Of a stretch of 47,237 nt of DNA, positions 39,643 through 47,237 are shown piece after piece (the first letter of the stretch is position 1; every line of letters begins with the position of its first letter). The stretch is from Campylobacterota bacterium (GTDB taxonomy: Bacteria; Campylobacterota; Campylobacteria; Campylobacterales; Sulfurimonadaceae), in assembly GCA_013607635.1 (NCBI GenBank), contig VCAY01000008.1, positions 1 to 47,237 on the forward strand. Direction: 5' to 3'. A program made the translations under genes and the position numbers. The notes under the pieces are model-generated. The model did not search any database, was not told the DNA's origin, and saw nothing but the letters and a program-made list of their open reading frames with translations.

Positions 39643-41211
39643 ATGAAACAAAAATATTTATTAGCAATAGATGCCGGAACGGGTAGTATCCGTGCAGCCC
39701 TTTTTGATACGAACGGTAATCAGATCGCTGTTTCACAAAAAGAGTGGGTACACTTGGAAGAAGAGGGTGTGGCTAACTCGATGGGGTTTGATTTTACCAC
39801 CAACTGGAACCTTGCATGTAACTGCATTCGTGAGGTTATCAAAACCGCCATGATCGATCCAAAAGATATCTTGGCACTCTCAGCCACCTCGATGCGTGAG
39901 GGGATTGTGGTGTATGACAAAGATGGCAGGGAGCTTTGGGGTGTTGCCAATGTCGATGCAAGAGCGAGCAAAGAGGTGAAATATCTTAAAGAACACTTCC
40001 CCGAAATAGAGGAGCAGTTTTACGAACAAAGTGGGCAGACCTTTGCCCTTGGTGCTTTGCCGAGATTGATGTGGCTGAAAAACAACCGCCCTGAGATCTA
40101 TGAAAAAGTAGATAAAATCTCGATGATCGGAGATTGGGTGCTGGCAAAGCTCAGCAGTGTGATCGCAAGTGATCCAAGCAATGGTGGTACAACCGGTATT
40201 TTTGATCTGCAAAAGCGCAACTGGGCAAGAGGGATGGCACAAAAAGTTGGGATCAAAGATGGTATCTTTCCACCTGTGTATGAGGTAGGTACACCTATCG
40301 GCAGTGTTACCAAAGAGGCAAGTGAGCTAACTTCGTTAGATGTAGCAACAAAAGTTGTGATGGGTGGCGGTGATGTGCAACTTGGTAGTGCCGGTCTTGG
40401 TGTTGTGGAGGTTGGACAGGTTGCGATCCTCGGTGGGAGCTTTTGGCAACAGGTTGTGAACATCCCATCTGCAACCAAACCACCAAAAGATATGGCAATT
40501 CGTGTCAATCCCCATGTGATCGATGGACTCTCTCAAGCGGAGGGGATCACCTTTTTTAGCGGTCTTGTGATGCGATGGTTTCGAGATGCATTTTGTGAGC
40601 TTGAAAAGCTTGAAGCACAAGAGCGCGGGTGTGATGTGTATGAAATTTTGGAGCAAAAAGCTACTAGTGTACCGGCTGGGAGTTATGAGATACTGCCAAT
40701 CTTTTCAGACTCTATGAAGTATGGCAAATGGTACCATGCAGCACCAAGTTTTTTAAACCTTGGGATCGATAGTGAGGCATACAATCGTATCTCGATGTTT
40801 CGCGCTTTGGAGGAAAACGCGGCGATCGTCTCAAGCATCAACTTAGAGAAGATAGAAAAGTTTAGCGGCGTTACATGTAACGAGATCGTCTTTGCAGGTG
40901 GGGCGAGTAAAGGCAAACTTTGGTCACAGATTGTCGCAGATGTTTTGGGCAAAAAGGTAAAAATTCCAAAAGTAACCGAAGCAACAGCCCTTGGAGCTGC
41001 CATGGCAGCAGGTGTTGGTGTGGGAGTGTTTGCAAGTTTGGCTGAAGCTGCTAAAAAGCTAGTTATTTGGGAGAGAGAATATCTGCCAAATAAGCAAAAC
41101 AAACAGGTGTATGACACCCTAAAAACCAAGTGGCAAAAAGCATACCAAGCGCAATTAAAGCTGGTAGATGATAATATCACAACATCGATGTGGAAGGCTC
41201 CTGGGCTTTGA
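39643..41211 (+). CDS. FGGY-family carbohydrate kinase, LsrK (autoinducer-2 kinase)-like
   Basis: LAIDAGTGSIRAALFDTNGNQIAVSQKEWVHL; MGGGDVQLGSAGLGVV; GSFWQQVVN; MRWFRDAFC; YHAAPSFLNL; C-terminus TTSMWKAPGL matches remembered LsrK sequence closely. Confidence 0.88.
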   Translation: MKQKYLLAIDAGTGSIRAALFDTNGNQIAVSQKEWVHLEEEGVANSMGFDFTTNWNLACNCIREVIKTAMIDPKDILALSATSMREGIVVYDKDGRELWGVANVDARASKEVKYLKEHFPEIEEQFYEQSGQTFALGALPRLMWLKNNRPEIYEKVDKISMIGDWVLAKLSSVIASDPSNGGTTGIFDLQKRNWARGMAQKVGIKDGIFPPVYEVGTPIGSVTKEASELTSLDVATKVVMGGGDVQLGSAGLGVVEVGQVAILGGSFWQQVVNIPSATKPPKDMAIRVNPHVIDGLSQAEGITFFSGLVMRWFRDAFCELEKLEAQERGCDVYEILEQKATSVPAGSYEILPIFSDSMKYGKWYHAAPSFLNLGIDSEAYNRISMFRALEENAAIVSSINLEKIEKFSGVTCNEIVFAGGASKGKLWSQIVADVLGKKVKIPKVTEATALGAAMAAGVGVGVFASLAEAAKKLVIWEREYLPNKQNKQVYDTLKTKWQKAYQAQLKLVDDNITTSMWKAPGL

Positions 41212-41263
41212 CAATTTTTTTATAAAAATGTATAATATCCAAAAGACAACTTTGAGGTGAAGT

Positions 41264-41551
41264 GTGACAAAAGTGGTTGGATTAAGAGAACTTGCTCGCA
41301 ACACAAGCATACTCGATCAGTTTGATTATATCGATATCGAAGATAAAAAAACACATGAGTACAAAGGTGTTTTTATCTCTGCAAAATATGCCAAAGAGTT
41401 TAAAGAGATGCTCGAGAGAAAGCTCTCTGATGAGAATCAAAAGCAAGTAGATGCGATTATGCAGTTTTCCGGTATAGCAAATGGAGCATTGAGAGATATA
41501 GATACAAAAGATGATATCAAAAGAGAGTACGCTAAGAGGTTTAGTGAGTGA
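41264..41551 (+). CDS. antitoxin of a type II toxin-antitoxin module
   Basis: Small ORF whose stop overlaps the downstream PIN-domain gene start; own TATAAT at 41231..41236. Confidence 0.65.
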   Translation: MTKVVGLRELARNTSILDQFDYIDIEDKKTHEYKGVFISAKYAKEFKEMLERKLSDENQKQVDAIMQFSGIANGALRDIDTKDDIKREYAKRFSE

Positions 41552-41958
41552 GTCGTAAAATCTTTTTTGATACTAATGTTGTGCTCGATCTTTTAGATGA
41601 GACAAGGGTGGGTAATAAGTTTATGGAACCACTTTTAAATAAGATTGCTAAAGAGAACTATATAGTGGTGTTAAGTGAGGATATGTTAAGCACGCTCTAC
41701 TATATCATCCCAGATAAAAAGAGAGTTTTAGAGTTTTTAAAAACAGTGTTGCAATATTGGCAGATAGTTTCATACGGCACAGAGGTGATAAAAGAGGCTA
41801 TAAATGTTGCACAAGAGAAGCAAGTTGATCTTGAGGATCTTTTGCAGTGTTTGTGCGCGAAGGCAAATGGATGTGAGATGATACTCACAAATGATAAAAA
41901 ATTTTATAATTGTGGGACTAAGATTATGAGTCCCAAACAGTTTTTGGAGAGAAATTGA
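41548..41958 (+). CDS. PIN-domain toxin (VapC-like)
   Basis: KIFFDTNVVLDLLDE, VDLEDLLQCLCAKANGCEMILTNDKKF acidic PIN motifs; GTG start overlaps antitoxin stop. Confidence 0.82.
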   Translation: MSRKIFFDTNVVLDLLDETRVGNKFMEPLLNKIAKENYIVVLSEDMLSTLYYIIPDKKRVLEFLKTVLQYWQIVSYGTEVIKEAINVAQEKQVDLEDLLQCLCAKANGCEMILTNDKKFYNCGTKIMSPKQFLERN

Positions 41959-42989
41959 ACACAATAGATTTACAAACAGCATTACAATTGTACAATGAAG
42001 ATCTTTTTACACTTGGGCAAATGGCGGATGAAAAGCGACAACAGCTCCATGGTAAAAAAACCTACTTCAATATCAACCGCCACATTAACCCTACTAATAT
42101 TTGCGCCGATGTATGTAAGTTTTGTGCTTACTCGGCAAACAGGAAAAACCCAAACCCATACACCATGAGTCATGAGCAGATCATGCAGATTGTTGATGGA
42201 GTGGTTCAAGATGGTGTTAAAGAGGTGCACATCATCTCTGCGCACAATCCAGATACAGGGATAGAGTGGTATCTTGATATCTTTCGAAAGATCAAAGAAA
42301 AATACCCTGCAATACATGTAAAAGCACTTACCGCTGCCGAGGTTGATTTTCTCGCGCGCCATTATGGGCATACTTACGATGCGGTGCTTGATATGATGGT
42401 GGATGCGGGTGTGGATTCGATGCCCGGCGGGGGTGCTGAGATCTTTGATGAGGGTGTGCGTGATTATATTTGTAAAGGTAAAGTGACATCCGATCAATGG
42501 CTTGAGATCCATAAAAAATGGCACCAACGGGGTAAGAAGTCCAATGTTACCATGCTGTTTGGACATGTTGAGAGTCGTGAGCACCGCATCGATCATATAC
42601 TTCGCATCCGTGAGCTTCAAGATGAAACGGGTGGGTTTAACTGCTTTATACCGCTTGTGTATCAGACAGAGAATAATTACCTCAAAATCGATAAACCGAT
42701 CACTGCCGATGAGATACTGCGTACTATGGCGATCTCGAGACTTGTTCTTGATAATGTGCCAAATCTTAAAGCTTACTGGGTGACATCAACAGTTAACCTT
42801 GCTCTTGTAGCTCAGGAGTTTGGTGCGAACGATCTTGACGGTACAATCCAAAAAGAGTCGATCAACTCCGCAGCGGGTGCAAAAAGTGCCAACGGGATTG
42901 AGCTTGATGAGTTTGTGGGGCTGATTAAAGACAGCGGATTTACTCCGGTTGAGCGCGACAGCGTGTATAATGAGATAAAGGTTTGGTAG
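41955..42989 (+). CDS. mqnE: aminofutalosine synthase MqnE (futalosine menaquinone pathway)
   Basis: NINRHINPTNICADVCKFCAYSANRKNPNPYTMSHEQI radical SAM CxxxCxxC; VDSMPGGGAEIFDEGVR; TTG start overlaps toxin stop. Confidence 0.9.
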   Translation: MNTIDLQTALQLYNEDLFTLGQMADEKRQQLHGKKTYFNINRHINPTNICADVCKFCAYSANRKNPNPYTMSHEQIMQIVDGVVQDGVKEVHIISAHNPDTGIEWYLDIFRKIKEKYPAIHVKALTAAEVDFLARHYGHTYDAVLDMMVDAGVDSMPGGGAEIFDEGVRDYICKGKVTSDQWLEIHKKWHQRGKKSNVTMLFGHVESREHRIDHILRIRELQDETGGFNCFIPLVYQTENNYLKIDKPITADEILRTMAISRLVLDNVPNLKAYWVTSTVNLALVAQEFGANDLDGTIQKESINSAAGAKSANGIELDEFVGLIKDSGFTPVERDSVYNEIKVW

Positions 42990-43727
42990 TTGGATATATC
43001 GGTTGTTATCCCAACATATAACCGATACACCCTTACCAAACGAGCGATTGAGTCGGTTTTGACCCAAACATTACAACCCAAAGAGATCATCGTCGTTGAT
43101 GACGGATCGAGCGACAATACCAAACAACTTCAAAGCGATTTTCCTCAGATTATGTATATTTATCAAGAAAACAAAGGTGTTTCTTCTGCGAGAAATCTCG
43201 GGATTAAGTACGCCAAGAGTGAGTGGATCGCTTTTTTGGACTCTGATGATACATGGCACAAAGAGAAACTTGCCAAGCAGGTGGCTTTTCATCAACAAAA
43301 CCAAGAGTTCCTTATGAGTTATACCGCTGAGAGATGGGTACGAGATGGCAAAGTGGTGAAGATCCCCAAAAAGTACCAAAAAATAGGTAGAGACATTTTT
43401 GCTGAAAATATCGAGTATTGTAATATCGCCCCATCATCAGTATTGCTACATAAAAAGATACTGCAAAAAGTGGGGAGTTTTGATGAGAATTTTCCAGCCT
43501 GTGAAGATTTTGAGCTGTGGCTGAGAATTATGCTTGAGTTTGATATTGGACTTATCAATGAGCAACTTATAACAAAATATGCAGGGCATGGAGATCAGCT
43601 GGGGTTTTCCAAAGGGTTAGAAGGACTTCGGATCGAAGCTTTAAAAAAAATTGTCGTTTTATGTAGTGATGTTGCAAAGAGAAGGTTGATGCATGGTATT
43701 ATTGAAGATAGAGCTAAAAAGTGCTAA
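42990..43727 (+). CDS. family 2 glycosyltransferase
   Basis: DISVVIPTYNRYTLTKRAIESVLTQTLQPKEIIVVDDGSSD; FLDSDDTWHKEKL. Confidence 0.93.
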   Translation: MDISVVIPTYNRYTLTKRAIESVLTQTLQPKEIIVVDDGSSDNTKQLQSDFPQIMYIYQENKGVSSARNLGIKYAKSEWIAFLDSDDTWHKEKLAKQVAFHQQNQEFLMSYTAERWVRDGKVVKIPKKYQKIGRDIFAENIEYCNIAPSSVLLHKKILQKVGSFDENFPACEDFELWLRIMLEFDIGLINEQLITKYAGHGDQLGFSKGLEGLRIEALKKIVVLCSDVAKRRLMHGIIEDRAKKC

Positions 43728-43765
43728 AATATTCCAAAATAAGTATGCGATTGAGGAAAATCTAA

Positions 43766-45028
43766 ATGAAAATATGTATTATAGGGTTAGGGTATGTAGG
43801 CTTACCTTTAGCTCACGCTTTTAGCAAAAAATATAAAGTTGTTGGTTTTGATATCAATCAGGCTAGAATAGATGAATTAAATAGTGGGTTTGATAGAACA
43901 CAAGAGCTTACAAAAGAGCAGGTGCAAGAGGCTTTAGATAATGGGATGCAATTTACCCTTGATGTTGATGATATTAAAGATTCAGATATCTACATTGTTA
44001 CAGTTCCCACACCTATTAATGCAGAGAATGAACCGGATCTTACACCTATTGAAAAATCAACACAAACAGTTGGTAAAGTGCTTAAAAAAGATGATATCGT
44101 GATCTATGAATCTACTGTTTATCCGGGTGTGACTGAAGAGGTTTGTGTGCCGATTTTGGAAAAAGAATCAGGTTTAAAGTTTAATGAAGATTTCTTTTGT
44201 GGCTATTCACCGGAGCGTATCAATCCGGGTGATAAAGAGCATACCGTAACAAAGATTTTAAAAATCACCTCAGGATCAACCCCTGAGACAGCAAAAAAAG
44301 TAGATGACCTTTACAAGTCAATCATTACTGCCGGAACACACTTGGCACCTACGATCAAAGTAGCAGAAGCTGCAAAAGTGATCGAAAACACCCAAAGGGA
44401 TGTTAACATAGCACTCATAAATGAGCTTGCAATGATCTTTGATCTCATGGGAATAAATACTAACGATGTGATTGAAGCAGCGGCTACAAAGTGGAACTTC
44501 ATTAAACTCTTTCCAGGGCTTGTCGGTGGGCATTGTATAGGGGTGGATCCTTACTACCTGACACATAAAGCACAATCACTAGGGTATATGCCAAACCTGA
44601 TCCTTGGAGCTAGGCAGATCAATAACTCTATGAGCAAACTTATTGCCGATAAAACGATCAAAAAGATGGTGAAATTTGATAAAAAACTTAAAGGTGCTAA
44701 TGTGCTTGTAATGGGTGTTACTTTTAAAGAGAATTGCCCAGATATGAGAAACTCCAAGGTGCTTGACATCATTAAAGAGTTAGAGGAGTTTGAGTGCAAT
44801 GTTGAAGTGTATGATGATTGGGTAGATAAAAGTGATATTGAAACAAAAAATCTTTGCTTTGTGCATGAACTACCTCTTGGATCTAATAAATACGATGCCA
44901 TTGTAGTAGCGGTTGGACATGATGAGTTTAAGGAGATTACGACTGCACAATATGAAACTATGTCAAAAGGTACACCTATGGTTATAGATGTAAAAGGGAT
45001 AGTAGAAAAACCAACATGGAGACTTTAA
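43766..45028 (+). CDS. nucleotide sugar dehydrogenase (UDP-HexNAc 6-dehydrogenase, WbpA/TviB-like)
   Basis: ICIIGLGYVGLPLAHAFSKKYKVVGFDIN; YESTVYPGVTEE; GLVGGHCIGVDPYYLTHKA catalytic Cys. Confidence 0.93.
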   Translation: MKICIIGLGYVGLPLAHAFSKKYKVVGFDINQARIDELNSGFDRTQELTKEQVQEALDNGMQFTLDVDDIKDSDIYIVTVPTPINAENEPDLTPIEKSTQTVGKVLKKDDIVIYESTVYPGVTEEVCVPILEKESGLKFNEDFFCGYSPERINPGDKEHTVTKILKITSGSTPETAKKVDDLYKSIITAGTHLAPTIKVAEAAKVIENTQRDVNIALINELAMIFDLMGINTNDVIEAAATKWNFIKLFPGLVGGHCIGVDPYYLTHKAQSLGYMPNLILGARQINNSMSKLIADKTIKKMVKFDKKLKGANVLVMGVTFKENCPDMRNSKVLDIIKELEEFECNVEVYDDWVDKSDIETKNLCFVHELPLGSNKYDAIVVAVGHDEFKEITTAQYETMSKGTPMVIDVKGIVEKPTWRL

Positions 45029-45032
45029 AATA

Positions 45033-45989
45033 ATGAAGAAAAATTTTGCACTGATTGGAGCTAGTGGTTACATTGCTCCTAGACACATGAAAGCGATCAA
45101 AGAAACGGGCAATGAACTTGTAGTGGCGTATGATCCTTATGATGGAATAGGGATTATGGATAGCAATTTTCCTCAAGCTGATTTTTTTACCGAGCTGGAG
45201 AGGTTTGAAGATTTTTTAACACAGTATAAAAGAGAGAATAGTCTTGATTATATCTCTATAGCTTCACCAAACTACTTGCATAAAAGTCATATCCGTCTTG
45301 CTTTGCAAAGCGGTGCCGATGCTATTTGTGAAAAACCACTTGTGCTTAATCCTGCAGATATAGATGAGCTTAAAGTGGTGGAAAAAGAGACAGGTAAAAA
45401 GGTTTACAATATTTTACAGCTTCGTTTGCATCCATCTATCATAGAGTTGAAAGAAAAAGTATCAAAAGAGCTTAAAAACAACCCAAATAAGATGTACGAT
45501 ATAGATTTAACCTATCTTACAAGTCGTGGAAAATGGTACTTTGAGAGCTGGAAAGGGAAACAGGAAAAGTCGGGCGGTATAGCATCAAACATCGGTGTGC
45601 ACTTTTACGATATGCTTTGTTGGATATTTGGAGATGTTGAGGAGAATATCGTCCATATCAAAACAGCCGATACCAACGCAGGATATTTTAAACTTAAAAA
45701 TGCAACTGTAAGATGGTTCCTTTCAGTAAATTACGACTACATACCAGAAGAGATTAAAGCAAGCGGGATGAGAACTTACAGATCTATCACCGTTAATGGA
45801 GATGAGATCGAATTTAGTGGTGGTTTTACAGACTTGCATACAAAAAGTTATGAGCATATCTTAAATGGTGGTGGATTTGGGCTTGATGAGGCTTATGGCT
45901 CTATTAAAACAGTATCGGCTATTAGAAATATGCCTGCCGTTGGATTGCAGGGTGAGTACCATCCATTTTGTAAAAAGGTAAATATATAG
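45033..45989 (+). CDS. Gfo/Idh/MocA-family oxidoreductase, WbpB-like
   Basis: FALIGASGYIAPRHMKAIKETGNELVVAYDP; SPNYLHKSHIRLALQSGADAICEKPLVLN; GGIASNIGVHFYDMLCWIFG. Confidence 0.9.
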   Translation: MKKNFALIGASGYIAPRHMKAIKETGNELVVAYDPYDGIGIMDSNFPQADFFTELERFEDFLTQYKRENSLDYISIASPNYLHKSHIRLALQSGADAICEKPLVLNPADIDELKVVEKETGKKVYNILQLRLHPSIIELKEKVSKELKNNPNKMYDIDLTYLTSRGKWYFESWKGKQEKSGGIASNIGVHFYDMLCWIFGDVEENIVHIKTADTNAGYFKLKNATVRWFLSVNYDYIPEEIKASGMRTYRSITVNGDEIEFSGGFTDLHTKSYEHILNGGGFGLDEAYGSIKTVSAIRNMPAVGLQGEYHPFCKKVNI

Positions 45990-46559
45990 ATGAGTTCTTT
46001 TTTTGCACATGAAAGTAGCTATATTGATGACAATGTAACAATTGGTGAAAATACTAAGATATGGCATTTCTCACACATCTTGAGCCATACAACCATAGGC
46101 AAAAACTGCTCTTTTGGACAAAACTGTGTTGTTGGTCCTAAAGTGAAAGTGGGTAATGGTGTTAAGGTGCAAAATAACATCTCTATCTATGAAGGGGTAG
46201 AGATAGAAGATGATGTTTTTCTAGGACCATCTATGGTCTTTACCAATGTGATCAATCCAAGAGCTTTTATAGCACGAAAAGATGAGTTTAAAAAAACACT
46301 TCTTAAAAAGGGGTGCTCGATCGGAGCCAATGCAACAATAGTATGTGGTGTTACGATTGGCGAGTATGCACTTGTTGGCAGTGGTGCAGTGGTAAACAAA
46401 GATGTGAAACCTTATGCCCTTATGGTGGGTGTTCCTGCAAAGCAGATAGGTTGGGTTGGAGTAAGTGGAAACACACTGCAGTTTAACGAGGATAATGAGA
46501 CTTATGACAGCGATGGTAGAAAATATGCCATAATTGACGGTAGAGTAAAGGAGCTGTAA
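45990..46559 (+). CDS. hexapeptide-repeat N-acetyltransferase, WbpD-like
   Basis: [69 protein letters not shown]. Confidence 0.92.
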   Translation: MSSFFAHESSYIDDNVTIGENTKIWHFSHILSHTTIGKNCSFGQNCVVGPKVKVGNGVKVQNNISIYEGVEIEDDVFLGPSMVFTNVINPRAFIARKDEFKKTLLKKGCSIGANATIVCGVTIGEYALVGSGAVVNKDVKPYALMVGVPAKQIGWVGVSGNTLQFNEDNETYDSDGRKYAIIDGRVKEL

Positions 46560-46834
46560 TGCAGTTGATAATAGACATAAAAAATGAGAATTTAGTTGAT
46601 AAAATTGTATGGTTTTTAAAAGCTTTTCAAGATAAAGGTGTTGAGATTTTAAATTATAAAACAAAAGAAGCAAATGAAAATAAACAAAACTTACTTGATA
46701 GCAAGTGGGATAAAGAATTTGCTAAAAAACATTGGAAAGAGATAGTTTTGGATACAGATTTAGATGATATGGATGATGATGAAAGACTTTATACAGCAAC
46801 AGCAAGATTTTATAATGACAAATATTCTGATTGA
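46559..46834 (+). CDS. putative antitoxin of a second PIN-type toxin-antitoxin module
   Basis: ATG overlaps the acetyltransferase TAA (TAATG); overlaps the following PIN-domain ORF. Confidence 0.6.
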   Translation: MQLIIDIKNENLVDKIVWFLKAFQDKGVEILNYKTKEANENKQNLLDSKWDKEFAKKHWKEIVLDTDLDDMDDDERLYTATARFYNDKYSD

Positions 46835-47237
46835 TTTAAATATATTACTTGATTACTATCAAGCAAAAAGAGGGGAAAAGTATCCTGAGTCGGTTAAAGC
46901 TTTTGATAGTTTAAGGTGTAAGGATCAGGCTTTTATATCAGTATCATCTCTTGATAATTTTGAATTTTTAATGTATGACACTATTTCACAGAAATATCCA
47001 GATAAAAGTCGAAGAGAAAAACTCAATGTAATCCATGAAAATATAAAAGAAATCCTCTCTTTTTTTAAAATAGCAAAAACACCATCTTACATAGATATAG
47101 ACTATGGAGATATAGAAGATAGTCAGGTTATGGCTAGTGCAAAAGCCATAGATGCTTTGGTTTTAACCAGAGATGAAAAAATACTTCAAAAATATCCTGC
47201 TATCACTATTCACCCAAAAGAATATATGGCACAAGTC
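46815..47237 (+). CDS. PIN-domain toxin, truncated by window end
   Basis: Frame from ATG 46815: MTNILIDLNILLDYYQAKRG...DIEDSQVMASAKAIDALVLTRDEKILQKYPAITIHPKEYMAQV, open to window edge; missing from the ORF track because it has no stop. Confidence 0.8.
   Translation, partial: MTNILIDLNILLDYYQAKRGEKYPESVKAFDSLRCKDQAFISVSSLDNFEFLMYDTISQKYPDKSRREKLNVIHENIKEILSFFKIAKTPSYIDIDYGDIEDSQVMASAKAIDALVLTRDEKILQKYPAITIHPKEYMAQV

Overview
This window reads as chromosomal DNA from a Campylobacterota bacterium (Sulfurimonas/Sulfurovum-like by protein character). Most of it is housekeeping. Two blocks match gene orders I recall from Campylobacter jejuni: (i) ispDF, an atypical response regulator (HP1021/CemR family), sat-like, pgpA; and (ii) gyrA, flgP, flgQ, flgR, asd. 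Other loci are thiC, mrp, glmS, glnD, hemE, two ammonium transporters flanking a PII gene, a CsgG/LPP20 lipoprotein pair, a MoxR/DUF58/BatA/BatB-C/BatD cluster, tyrA, an ABM-monooxygenase/class II aldolase/LsrK-like kinase cassette, mqnE, and the start of a nucleotide-sugar/polysaccharide cluster. There are three tRNAs (Ala-GGC, Glu-UUC, Lys-UUU). No CRISPR array, rRNA, prophage or transposase was seen. Strongest leads: (1) an identical 17-bp palindrome (TGATTAA-AAA-TTAATCA) upstream of both amt genes, exactly 31 nt before a -10-like hexamer each time; (2) a very strong intrinsic terminator only about 14 nt upstream of the LsrK-like kinase start, suggesting attenuation or an sRNA, inside an orphan cassette with no Lsr transporter or repressor visible; (3) two PIN-domain toxin-antitoxin modules, each start/stop-overlapped with a neighbouring housekeeping or polysaccharide gene; (4) a decayed chemoreceptor that has lost TM2 and its signalling tip; (5) an Mrp protein without the body CxxC but with a C-terminal GGGCGCH tail; (6) a start-codon-sequestering inverted repeat at moxR. 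Everything comes from reading the sequence and supplied ORFs; no searches were run.
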